Shown: positions 6,989 to 13,207 of the stretch, piece after piece
Position numbering within the stretch: the first letter of the stretch is position 1
How the letters are laid out: every line of letters begins with the position of its first letter
NCBI GenBank assembly: GCA_002493755.1
Contig: DKZT01000016.1
Location: forward strand, 1 to 18,450
DNA from: Ruminococcaceae bacterium UBA7067
Lineage (GTDB): Bacteria > Bacillota > Clostridia > Oscillospirales > Acutalibacteraceae
Reading direction: 5' to 3'
Length of the DNA: 18,450 nt
The notes under the pieces: model-generated
The model's input: the letters and a program-made list of their open reading frames with translations, nothing else
Database searches by the model: none
What the model was told of the DNA's origin: nothing
Program-made: the position numbers and the translations under genes

Positions 6989-7534
6989 CTAAAGCTCAAA
7001 TCTATTCTTAATGAGAAGGGCTGCCTGCTCCGCCGATATAGCTGAATTATCTATTCTCAGATAATTCTCATATGGTATTTCGCCTTCATTGCTCACAAGG
7101 CGGTTTTCCAAATCAGACTCAATTATCATTTTATCTGACCATTCAAGATTCCTTTTTGACGGCTTGTGTTTCAATCTGTTTTCAGTAGTATTCCTCTGCA
7201 GTCGTATTTCCTGCGGTGCAACAAGCTCAACATAATAAATATCGGCATCCTTAAAAATATCCCGCAGATGCTCCATATAGTCCCAATCGGATTGACTGTC
7301 AAACGCCCATATGTAAGTAAATATCAAGCCGTATTTATCTTTTTTGGCAAATTCCGTAAATACAAGCTCTCTGAATTTTCTTACGATATCACCGTTATAT
7401 TCACCGAAAATATCTATAATCGGTTCAATGGACATATGATTGTGAAACAGCCTCAGACCTGTAATTTTTGCAAGTTCCTGCCCTACTGTCATTTTGCCGA
7501 CAGCACCATCACCGATAATAATTACCAATTTCAT
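6989..7534 (-). CDS. P-loop kinase-like protein (AAA/shikimate-kinase-like)
   Basis: A 181-residue P-loop NTPase that looks like a small-molecule kinase. The Walker A loop is GDGAVGKMT at residues 8-16; the GKMTVG form is, to my knowledge, common in this family of small ATPases. It is followed by LFHNHMSIEP (about 29-38), a conserved His-rich segment, and LRIDNSAISAEQAA near the C-terminus. No membrane segment is seen. I chose ATG 7534 because AGGAGGG at 7544-7550 is 9 bases upstream and the protein then begins MKLVIIIG at the first beta strand. That ribosome binding site lies in the last codons of the peptidase gene, only 4 bp away, so the two are coupled. It is the last gene of the accessory operon. 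Its substrate is unknown; phosphorylation of a toxic compound is a guess from context. Confidence 0.78.
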   Translation of the reverse strand: MKLVIIIGDGAVGKMTVGQELAKITGLRLFHNHMSIEPIIDIFGEYNGDIVRKFRELVFTEFAKKDKYGLIFTYIWAFDSQSDWDYMEHLRDIFKDADIYYVELVAPQEIRLQRNTTENRLKHKPSKRNLEWSDKMIIESDLENRLVSNEGEIPYENYLRIDNSAISAEQAALLIKNRFEL

Positions 7535-7538
7535 TTTC

Positions 7539-8285
7539 TCATTCCCTCCTATATAGCTCCTCAATAGGTTTAAATTCATTGTCAATTATGCTTTCACAAA
7601 TATATCTGCCGTTTTTCCAATAATATTTATCGGCAGCTGCAGTATCGTCTATAGTTAAAATTCTGTACTTATTGTCAACAATTTCCAATGCTCCCATATC
7701 CAATGCAATTGCAGGAATTTTGTATGTGGTTTTCATCATTCTTTTTAAATCATCAGCCCTGTGCGGCTCAGTATTTATATGTGGGCAGAAAAGAATATTA
7801 ACCAACCCAAGACCTTTGACTCTAATCAATTTATCACTTTGAGAGGTAAAGCGTCTTGAGTCACTGTTGCCATAGTCACACCAGCAAATGCCGCCTGCAC
7901 TGACACCGCATAGCACCTTGTCATTCTTGTATGCTTCAATAAGCAGCTTATCAATACCGTACTTGCGCCACACTGTCATCAGCTTCAAGGTATTTCCTCC
8001 GCCCACATAAATAATATCTGCCCACTCAAATTTTGACTTAGCAATGTCAATATTTTTATGCTCATCGTTTGTTAAATAATCTGTATTACAGTCATACATA
8101 TTTCCATATATGTTTTTCATTACATCATAATATCTGTCTGAATAGAGATTAGCCAGTCCGATAAATAAAAAATTCGGATTGCTTTTCCCTGTAAGTCTTA
8201 TGATTTCTTTATCAATTACGGCAGTTTCATATTGTGTTTTGCCGTGTCCGTTCTCTCCTCCGCCGATTGCTACAATCTTTCCCAT
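7539..8285 (-). CDS. Peptidase E-like serine peptidase (family S51)
   Basis: A 248-residue protein of the S51 peptidase E/cyanophycinase family, cytosolic serine peptidases with a class I glutamine amidotransferase-like fold. GVSAGG at residues 127-132 is the nucleophile elbow, with S129 as nucleophile. YVGGGNTLKL at 93-102 is the conserved glycine-rich loop, and CPHINTEPHR at about 167-176 probably supplies the catalytic His. E. coli PepE cuts dipeptides with an N-terminal Asp; many Bacillota paralogues have unknown substrates. AAAGGA lies just before the ATG. The gene starts 4 bp after the short GNAT gene and ends 4 bp before the kinase gene. In this context it may process a modified peptide-like compound, which is an inference only. 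Confidence 0.85.
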   Translation of the reverse strand: MGKIVAIGGGENGHGKTQYETAVIDKEIIRLTGKSNPNFLFIGLANLYSDRYYDVMKNIYGNMYDCNTDYLTNDEHKNIDIAKSKFEWADIIYVGGGNTLKLMTVWRKYGIDKLLIEAYKNDKVLCGVSAGGICWCDYGNSDSRRFTSQSDKLIRVKGLGLVNILFCPHINTEPHRADDLKRMMKTTYKIPAIALDMGALEIVDNKYRILTIDDTAAADKYYWKNGRYICESIIDNEFKPIEELYRRE

Positions 8286-8289
8286 AATT

Positions 8290-8589
8290 CTATCCTTTCT
8301 TATTTATTTCCAAGTGTATATGTGTGTTATCCTCATTATAAACCTTGAAACCCAGTCGTTTATACAGATTTTGTGCCGGGTTATCTTTATATGTTTTTAT
8401 AATGATTCTTTTATTATCTTTCCCGGCAAGATTTATGTAACCCCGAATAACATCGCTTCCGATACCTTTATTCTGATAATCGGGATGTATCATCGTAAGT
8501 CCTACACGATAACAGTTATCATCTTCAAAAAATGCGGTAACACCCACAGCCATATCATCAAAGGTACATTTTCTTAAATAATATTTCAT
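8290..8589 (-). CDS. Short GNAT-fold acetyltransferase, possibly internally deleted
   Basis: A 99-residue GNAT (Gcn5-related N-acetyltransferase) protein. The acetyl-CoA pyrophosphate loop is YQNKGIGSDV (about 38-47), and NPAQNLYKRLGF (about 69-80) is motif B. GNAT domains usually need 140-150 residues. Here the first strand (KYYLRKCTFDD) runs almost directly into the strands before motif A (GVTAFFEDD), so the helices alpha1 and alpha2 that normally form one side of the acceptor pocket seem missing. The reading frame is intact, and AAAGGAG within the end of the upstream GNAT gene serves its ATG; the gap is 3 bp. It may be a functional half-partner, a minimal GNAT, or a remnant. It is unlikely to acetylate in the usual way alone. 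Confidence 0.75.
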   Translation of the reverse strand: MKYYLRKCTFDDMAVGVTAFFEDDNCYRVGLTMIHPDYQNKGIGSDVIRGYINLAGKDNKRIIIKTYKDNPAQNLYKRLGFKVYNEDNTHIHLEINKKG

Positions 8590-8592
8590 AAT

Positions 8593-9048
8593 CTATAACT
8601 CCTTTAACAGCTTATAAAACCTGCCGTATTCATCCTCGTCTTCTTTAATCAATGTGTTAAAGCCTTTCTTTTGATATAAATGAACCGCGCTGTAATTATC
8701 AATATCAACACCGAGTGCCATTTCACGATACCCCATTGATTTTGCCTGTTCAATAAGATAATCAAGGATAATTCCTCCAATTCCCTGATTTCGGTATTCC
8801 TTCTTCACAATCATTCGCGATACATAAATTCGCTGTTTTTTTATATAATAATCAGCATCATCAACATTAATTACCAAATCACCCTCACCGACAAATTCTT
8901 CATTGATTTTATAAATATAAACAAACCTATCTCCATTAATAATCTGTTGCCGAAACATATCAGTAAAAGGGCATTTTTTCATATCCCATATATTACTGCA
9001 TTTTGAAAATTCGTTGATTCCGATTAGCGTAATCTCATGCTCTGACAT
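8593..9048 (-). CDS. GNAT family N-acetyltransferase
   Basis: A full-length GNAT acetyltransferase of 151 residues that transfers acetyl from acetyl-CoA to an amine. SRMIVKKEYRNQGIGG (about 77-92) holds the V/I-x-x-x-x-R-x-x-G-x-G acetyl-CoA loop, and NYSAVHLYQKKGF (about 118-130) is motif B. The N-terminal half (CPFTDMFRQQI, VYIYKINEEFVGEGDLV) gives the acceptor side but I do not recognise it as a named resistance enzyme. It is the first gene of the accessory operon. GGGGGTG at 9054-9060 serves the ATG at 9048 and directly follows the U-tract of the hairpin at 9072-9095. That hairpin and a leader frame at 9126-9215 suggest its expression is controlled by attenuation. Confidence 0.85.
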   Translation of the reverse strand: MSEHEITLIGINEFSKCSNIWDMKKCPFTDMFRQQIINGDRFVYIYKINEEFVGEGDLVINVDDADYYIKKQRIYVSRMIVKKEYRNQGIGGIILDYLIEQAKSMGYREMALGVDIDNYSAVHLYQKKGFNTLIKEDEDEYGRFYKLLKEL

Positions 9049-9060
9049 ATAAGCACCCCC

Positions 9061-9095
9061 AAAATAAAAATACCACTGATGTGAACATCAGTGGT
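9061..9095 (-). terminator. Attenuator-like terminator before the GNAT operon
   Basis: On the minus strand, ACCACTGATG (9095-9086) pairs perfectly with CATCAGTGGT (9081-9072) around a 4-nt loop and is followed by ATTTTTATTTT. It sits between the small frame at 9126-9215 and the GNAT start at 9048. Read-through is needed for the operon unless another promoter exists. CATCTATGG in the end of the small frame (9137-9129) can pair with the CCACTGATG arm at 7 of 9 positions, a possible antiterminator. Confidence 0.75.
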
Positions 9096-9125
9096 TAAAG
9101 ATAATAATATAATATAATCCAAACA

Positions 9126-9215
9126 CTACCATAGATGAACACAGCAAATTAAATCCATACGATAATCTCGCATAGACTGATTTGCTCTATTCATCTGTGT
9201 GTTGAGCTTTGTCAT
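9126..9215 (-). CDS. Putative 29-residue leader peptide of the GNAT operon
   Basis: A 29-codon frame begins MTKLNTQMNRANQ and ends ICCVHLW-stop, with TAG at 9128-9126. Its ATG has a strong AAAGAGGT at 9230-9223, seven bases away, right at the predicted transcript start. The promoter is at 9236-9264. The peptide is polar and rich in Asn, Gln, Met and Arg, then ends in a Cys-Cys pair and Trp. The coding RNA forms a long stem: 9198-9180 with 9149-9131, pairing at 17 of 19 positions including one wobble. A terminator follows and then the GNAT gene. This matches leader peptides that control resistance or biosynthesis operons by ribosome position. I do not recognise the peptide as a named family. 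The alternative is an independent small-protein or small-RNA gene with its own terminator. Confidence 0.6.
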   Translation of the reverse strand: MTKLNTQMNRANQSMRDYRMDLICCVHLW

Positions 9216-9235
9216 AATAATTACCTCTTTTTCAC

Positions 9236-9264
9236 AGTGTAACACAAAGGGTCATGCTTGTCAA
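9236..9264 (-). promoter_or_regulatory. Promoter of the leader peptide/GNAT operon
   Basis: On the minus strand, a perfect TTGACA (9264-9259) is followed after 17 bases by TACACT (9241-9236), four of six matches to TATAAT with the key bases kept. Transcription should start near 9229, so the RNA begins almost at the ribosome binding site of the leader frame. Confidence 0.75.
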
Positions 9265-9293
9265 ACAATAATTCAGGTTATAATAAATGAATA

Positions 9294-9322
9294 TTCACTT
9301 GATATTTCAAGAATGATATAAT
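9294..9322 (+). promoter_or_regulatory. Possible plus-strand extended -10 promoter
   Basis: TTCACT (9294-9299), 17 bases, then TATAAT (9317-9322) preceded by TGA as an extended -10. It points away from the GNAT operon promoter, into the tiny frame at 9327-9416. The predicted start is near 9329, so a transcript would barely include, or miss, the ATG at 9327. Confidence 0.45.
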
Positions 9323-9326
9323 AACG

Positions 9327-9416
9327 ATGCCAAATGAGCTTAATTTTTTTCAAACAATAAGTATGTTTTTATTTTTCGGCTGCGCTTTTTTAGTTTTTAT
9401 AATAAAAACTAAATGA
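9327..9416 (+). CDS. Possible 29-residue hydrophobic peptide
   Basis: An ATG-to-TGA frame encodes MPNELNFFQTI, then a run of hydrophobic residues with FFG in the middle, ending IIKTK. The single membrane-helix pattern with a lysine tail resembles small hydrophobic type I toxin or holin-like peptides, but no family match can be claimed. A TGn-TATAAT promoter lies immediately upstream and there is no ribosome binding site, so translation would have to be leaderless. The last third of the frame is inside a 25-nt palindrome (9389-9413). It may equally be a small RNA or chance, given the AT-rich sequence. Confidence 0.3.
   Translation: MPNELNFFQTISMFLFFGCAFLVFIIKTK
9389..9413. repeat. AT-rich 25-nt palindrome
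   Basis: TTTAGTTTTTAT (9389-9400) and ATAAAAACTAAA (9402-9413) are perfect inverted copies around a single A. As RNA this would form a weak AU-rich hairpin. It could be an end signal for the small frame it overlaps or a protein-binding site. Confidence 0.5.
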
Positions 9417-9881
9417 AGCAAAAAGATCTGTCATAAAATGCGATTAGCTGCAAGTATATTAAGCATAGCTTGGAGCATACAAAAATGTAAAAAGGATACT
9501 GAATAGATTAAATTATTGTTTAGAGTGCGATAAATCACCCACAACCGCACACGATAAAAACAAAAACGAATGTGTTTTAGAAAACACTGTAGAACAGGGA
9601 CTTGCTTCTGCCGCCATAAACATATAAAAGCCTTGCAAACATCGAATTTGCAAGACTTTTGTGCATTTTTCGTCTTTTGCTCGGGGGAGTGAATTGCACA
9701 AAGTGCAAGAGACCGTTGCTCCAAATCTGCGATTTGGGAAAAACAGTCCAGTGGACTGTTTTGTAGCAACTTGATATAAAGCTCCCACTCGCAAAATACA
9801 AAATTCTGGGCAATTTCTCACCCTCTAAACACGCATTTCTTTACCACAGCGTTACTACGATAAACGATAATTTATCTTATG
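9417..9881. other. Gene-free, dyad-rich intergenic region
   Basis: No credible gene is seen in about 465 bp: the open frames on the minus strand overlap each other and lack ribosome binding sites. The region is packed with inverted repeats. A 14-bp arm pair with one mismatch lies at 9626-9639/9647-9660. CAAATC/GATTTG lies at 9722-9736. A perfect 23-nt palindrome lies at 9740-9762. GTTGCT (9715-9720) pairs with AGCAAC (9765-9770) and encloses the last two. It may be an interspersed repeat or a structured RNA. Confidence 0.5.
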
Positions 9882-9913
9882 AAAAAAAGGACTTGGTAAA
9901 ATCCAAGTCCTTT
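9882..9913 (-). terminator. Terminator of the spc-alpha ribosomal operon
   Basis: On the minus strand an 11-bp perfect stem (9913-9903 with 9896-9886, AAAGGACTTGG type) has a 6-nt loop and runs into seven T residues. It lies 20 bases after the rplQ stop codon. Confidence 0.93.
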
Positions 9914-9933
9914 AAATCTATTAAGTTATTATC

Positions 9934-10275
9934 TTAAACAAGCTCAATTATGCACATCTCTGCTGCGTCGCCGCGGCGAGGGCCCGTTTTGATAATACGG
10001 CAGTAACCGCCGTTTCTATCAGCATATTTAGGAGCAATTTCATCAAAAAGTTTTTTAACAACATCTTCCTTAGTTACATAAGCAAGTGCCTGTCTTTTTG
10101 AATGAAGAGTATCGTTTTTGCCAAGAGTAATCATTTTCTCGGTCATTGCACGAACTTCCTTTGCTCTTGTTACGGTTGTTTCAATTTTACCGTTTTCTAA
10201 AAGATAAGTAACCATACCTCTGAGCATAGCCTTTCTGTGATCAGTAGGCCTGCCCAGCTTTCTGCTACCTGGCAT
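9934..10275 (-). CDS. rplQ: 50S ribosomal protein L17
   Basis: This 113-residue protein is L17 of the large subunit, located near the peptide exit tunnel. RKLGRPTDHRKAML at residues 5-18 and the ETTVTRAKEVR segment with MITLGK at about 36-53 are the conserved L17 core. The length is normal for Clostridia. It is the last gene of the alpha operon, starting 14 bp after rpoA with GGAGGG before the ATG, and is followed by a strong terminator at 9882-9913. Confidence 0.98.
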   Translation of the reverse strand: MPGSRKLGRPTDHRKAMLRGMVTYLLENGKIETTVTRAKEVRAMTEKMITLGKNDTLHSKRQALAYVTKEDVVKKLFDEIAPKYADRNGGYCRIIKTGPRRGDAAEMCIIELV

Positions 10276-10289
10276 TGAAATTCCCTCCT

Positions 10290-11246
10290 TTAGTCCTCTT
10301 CTTGACTAAGCTCAAAACCTAATGAGCCGAGCTTTGCTACAACCTCATCAAGAGACTTGCGTCCCAGGTTTCTAACTTTCATCATATCTTCTTCTGTTTT
10401 TCCGATTAAGTCTTCTACTGTATTAATGCCTGCTCTCTTGAGGCAGTTGAATGAACGAACTGAAAGATCAAGCTCTTCAATAGTCATTTCAAGAACCTTT
10501 TCCTTGCTGTCGTCATCCTTCTCAACCATAATATCCTGATTGCCGATTTCCTCAGAGAGGTCAACAAAGAGCATTAAATGGTCATTGAGAATCTTAGCAG
10601 CGAGAGATGCTGCCTCATCAGCCGGAATAGTACCGTCTGTTTCAATATCGAGAATAAGCTTATCAAGGTCAGTCTGCTGACCGACTCTGGTATTTTCTAC
10701 AGTGTAGTTAACCTTTAATACCGGTGTATAAATAGAATCAATAGCAATGGTACCGATTGGCAAATCCATAAGCTGCTTGTTTCTGTCGCAGGGAACATAT
10801 CCTCTGCCGTTGTCGGCAGTGAGCTCCATTGTTACACTGGCACCTGCATCAAGATAAGCAATGTGAAGATCGGGGTTAAGAATTTCAACATCTGCATCGT
10901 GCTTAATATCACCGGCAGTAATTTCGCCCTCACCCGAAACCTCAATATATAAGGTTTTTGGCTGATCATCATGGATTTTAAGAATAACACCCTTAAGATT
11001 AAGAACGATTTCTGTAACATCCTCTTTAACATGAGGGATAGTTGAAAACTCGTGTAAAACACCATCAATCTTTACGGAAGTCAAAGCATAGCCCGGAAGT
11101 GATGATAAAAGAACGCGTCTCATACCATTACCGAGAGTTGTACCGAAACCTCTTTCGAGCGGCTCAACGATAAATCTGCCTGTGCTTCTGCTTCCAACAG
11201 TAGAAACATCTACAATCTCGATTTTAGGCTTATCAATTTCGATCAT
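10290..11246 (-). CDS. rpoA: RNA polymerase alpha subunit
   Basis: The 318-residue alpha subunit, the dimer that scaffolds RNA polymerase assembly. The N-terminal domain (about 1-230) includes VEPLERGFGTTLGNGMRRVLLSSLPG, the segment that starts dimerisation and beta contact. A charged linker (EKDDDSKEK) leads to the C-terminal domain (about 254-318). In it, R264 of SVRSFNCLKRAGINTV corresponds to E. coli R265, which contacts UP-element DNA. Length and domain order are normal. It lies between rpsD (61-bp gap) and rplQ, as in most Bacillota. Confidence 0.99.
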   Translation of the reverse strand: MIEIDKPKIEIVDVSTVGSRSTGRFIVEPLERGFGTTLGNGMRRVLLSSLPGYALTSVKIDGVLHEFSTIPHVKEDVTEIVLNLKGVILKIHDDQPKTLYIEVSGEGEITAGDIKHDADVEILNPDLHIAYLDAGASVTMELTADNGRGYVPCDRNKQLMDLPIGTIAIDSIYTPVLKVNYTVENTRVGQQTDLDKLILDIETDGTIPADEAASLAAKILNDHLMLFVDLSEEIGNQDIMVEKDDDSKEKVLEMTIEELDLSVRSFNCLKRAGINTVEDLIGKTEEDMMKVRNLGRKSLDEVVAKLGSLGFELSQEED

Positions 11247-11307
11247 TTAAAAGCCTCCTAAAATTTGTATTTTGTTTTCGCTAAATAATAGCTGACAAAG
11301 CAAACTA

Positions 11308-11934
11308 TTACTTAGAGTAGAACTCAACGATTAAATGCTCTTCAACAGGAGTTGCAATCTCGTCTCTTTCAGGGAGCTTAACAACCTTTGCTTCCATAGC
11401 ATCCTTATTTACATCAACCCACTGCGGAACCGGACGGGTAGAATTAGACTCAACTAAGTTCTTGAACTCATCTGTAGTCTTGCTTGTTTCTTTAACAGCA
11501 ACTACATCGCCGGCCTTAAGGAGATATGAAGGAATATCAACCTTTGTGCCGTTAACAGTGAAATGAGCATGGTTAACAAGCTGACGAGCCTGAGCTCTTG
11601 AGCTTGCAAAACCTGCAGTGTAAACAACATTATCTAAACGGCTTTCGCAAAGCTGAAGCAGGTTTGAACCTGTAACGCCTGCCTTACGCTCAGCCATAAG
11701 AAAATATTTGTGGAACTGTCCCTCGTTGATACCATAGTAACGACGAGCTGACTGCTTTGCACGAAGCTGAAGACCATATTCTGAAGTCTTCTTTCTATTC
11801 TGGCCATGCTGACCAGGAGCGTATGAACGACGCTCAATTGCACATTTGCTTGTATAACATCTGTCACCCTTTAAAAAGAGCTTTTTGCCCTCACGGCGGC
11901 AGAGCTTACAAGCAGGTCCTGTATATCTTGCCAT
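11308..11934 (-). CDS. rpsD: 30S ribosomal protein S4, zinc-binding form
   Basis: S4 nucleates assembly of the 16S rRNA 5' domain and lies by the mRNA entry channel. This 208-residue protein has four N-terminal cysteines (C9, C12, C26, C31), marking the zinc-binding (C+) form. The S4 RNA-binding domain follows (SRLDNVVYTAGFASSRAQAR onward, about 98-160). The gene lies 21 bp after rpsK. In many Bacillota rpsD is a separate gene elsewhere; here it is inside the alpha operon between rpsK and rpoA, as is common in Clostridia. Confidence 0.98.
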   Translation of the reverse strand: MARYTGPACKLCRREGKKLFLKGDRCYTSKCAIERRSYAPGQHGQNRKKTSEYGLQLRAKQSARRYYGINEGQFHKYFLMAERKAGVTGSNLLQLCESRLDNVVYTAGFASSRAQARQLVNHAHFTVNGTKVDIPSYLLKAGDVVAVKETSKTTDEFKNLVESNSTRPVPQWVDVNKDAMEAKVVKLPERDEIATPVEEHLIVEFYSK

Positions 11935-11955
11935 ATCAAGTAACCTCCGATTATA

Positions 11956-12351
11956 CTATACGCGACGTCTTTTTGGCGGACGGCAGCCATTGTGTGGGAT
12001 AGGAGTAACATCTTTAATAAGACTTACATCCAGACCGGCTGTCTGTAAAGCTCTGATAGCTGATTCACGACCTGAGCCAGGTCCCTTTACATAAACCTCA
12101 ACAGTTTTCATTCCACAGTCAACTGCAGTCTTAGCAGCTGTTTCAGCAGCAGTTGCAGCAGCAAAAGGAGTAGATTTTCTTGAGCCTCTGAAGCCCATTT
12201 CGCCTGCTGATGCCCAAGAAACTGCATTACCGTTTAAATCGGTAATTGTAACGATTGTATTGTTGAAGGTTGATTGGATATGGGCAGCACCACGCTCAAT
12301 GTTTTTCTTCTCACGGCGCTTGCGTGAGCCTGTGGTCTTTTTAGTAGCCAT
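11956..12351 (-). CDS. rpsK: 30S ribosomal protein S11
   Basis: S11 is a platform protein of the small subunit that lines the mRNA exit region. The 131-residue sequence has the basic N-terminal tail, the segment with IQSTFNNTIVTITD, then GFRGSRKSTPFAAATAA, KGPGSGRESAIRALQ, and the basic C-terminus HNGCRPPKRRRV. It starts 15 bp after rpsM with GGAGGAAT before the ATG. Confidence 0.98.
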   Translation of the reverse strand: MATKKTTGSRKRREKKNIERGAAHIQSTFNNTIVTITDLNGNAVSWASAGEMGFRGSRKSTPFAAATAAETAAKTAVDCGMKTVEVYVKGPGSGRESAIRALQTAGLDVSLIKDVTPIPHNGCRPPKRRRV

Positions 12352-12366
12352 ACTTGATTCCTCCTA

Positions 12367-12735
12367 CTATTTCTTCTTATTTGCTATAGTCTTTTTCGGA
12401 CCCTTGCGTGTACGAGCATTGTTCTTTGAAGTCTGACCTCTTACAGGAAGACCCTTTCTGTGTCTTACACCACGATAGCAACCAATTTCAATAAGTCTTT
12501 TAATGTCAAAAGCTGTATCTCTGCGAAGGTCACCCTCTACATTAAGATTATTAGTGATATAATCACTGAGCTTTTTAACATCATCTTCTGATAAATCTCT
12601 GCAACGGGTATCAGCATTAATACCTGTTTCAGCAATAATTTTTCTGGAAGTAGTAAGACCGATACCATAAATGTAGGTAAGGCCGATTTCTACTCTTTTG
12701 TCATTAGGTAAGTCAACACCTGAAATGCGTGCCAT
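12367..12735 (-). CDS. rpsM: 30S ribosomal protein S13
   Basis: S13 sits in the head of the small subunit, forms intersubunit bridges and contacts P-site tRNA through its basic tail. The 122-residue protein begins MARISGVDLPNDKRVEIGLTY, has the helix-hairpin-helix-like YGIGLTTSRKII, then GVRHRKGLPVRGQ and a lysine-rich end. Length is normal. It lies 32 bp after rpmJ with GGAGG upstream. Confidence 0.98.
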   Translation of the reverse strand: MARISGVDLPNDKRVEIGLTYIYGIGLTTSRKIIAETGINADTRCRDLSEDDVKKLSDYITNNLNVEGDLRRDTAFDIKRLIEIGCYRGVRHRKGLPVRGQTSKNNARTRKGPKKTIANKKK

Positions 12736-12767
12736 TTTACAATTTACCTCCGATTATTAGTTCAGGC

Positions 12768-12881
12768 TTAGCCCTGACGCTGTTTGTGCTTTGGATTTTC
12801 ACAGATAACCATTACTTTTCCATTGCGCTTAATAACTTTGCACTTATCGCAAATTTTCTTTACAGAAGGTCTAACTTTCAT
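12768..12881 (-). CDS. rpmJ: 50S ribosomal protein L36, zinc-binding form
   Basis: A 37-residue protein beginning MKVRPSVKKICDKCKVIKR and ending in KHKQRQG. C11, C14, C27 and H32 form the L36 zinc ribbon, so this is the C+ paralogue. AGGAGGATATTCAAAATG places a ribosome binding site just before the start. It fills the gap between infA and rpsM, its standard position. Confidence 0.97.
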   Translation of the reverse strand: MKVRPSVKKICDKCKVIKRNGKVMVICENPKHKQRQG

Positions 12882-12902
12882 TTTGAATATCCTCCTAAAT
12901 AT

Positions 12903-13121
12903 TTACTTTGAGCGCCAAATAATACGACCCTTTGTAAGGTCATACGGGGACATCTCAATTGTTACCTTGTCACCGGGAAGAATGCGGATGTTGTTCATCC
13001 TCAGCTTTCCGCTGATATGGGCAATAATAATGTGGCCATTCTGAAGAGTTACCTTGAAAGTAGTGTTAGGTAAAACCTCAACCACTGTACCCTCAACTTC
13101 TATCATATCTGACTTTGACAT
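12903..13121 (-). CDS. infA: Translation initiation factor IF-1
   Basis: IF-1 is a small OB-fold protein that blocks the A site during initiation. The 72-residue sequence (MSKSDMIEVEGTVVEVLPN, then GHIIIAHISGKLRMN and ending DLTKGRIIWRSK) is a full-length match to the family. GAGGT precedes the ATG. An 86-bp gap separates it from map. In several Clostridia a small KOW-domain gene lies in this place, and none is found here. Confidence 0.98.
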   Translation of the reverse strand: MSKSDMIEVEGTVVEVLPNTTFKVTLQNGHIIIAHISGKLRMNNIRILPGDKVTIEMSPYDLTKGRIIWRSK

Positions 13122-13207
13122 CTTATACCTCGCTAATAATATTAAATTACGATTGATGTTATTGATTTAACTGGAATCACATTACGGCGTAATCGCCAGC
13201 AATTGAT

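Noticed and set aside
7485..7511. Walker A loop GDGAVGKMT with Met instead of Ser or Thr directly after Lys, as a sign of inactivity
   Set aside because: To my knowledge the GKMTVG form is common in this family, with the following Thr available, so I do not treat it as a defect.
8179..8577. A 132-codon plus-strand frame across the short GNAT and peptidase genes
   Set aside because: It is antisense to two recognisable genes, and its hydrophobic look comes from reading AT-rich coding DNA backwards.
9431..9821. Three overlapping minus-strand open frames of 78-113 codons
   Set aside because: They overlap each other in different frames, lack ribosome binding sites, have odd composition and run through palindromes. 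The open frames look like a by-product of the repeat-like sequence.
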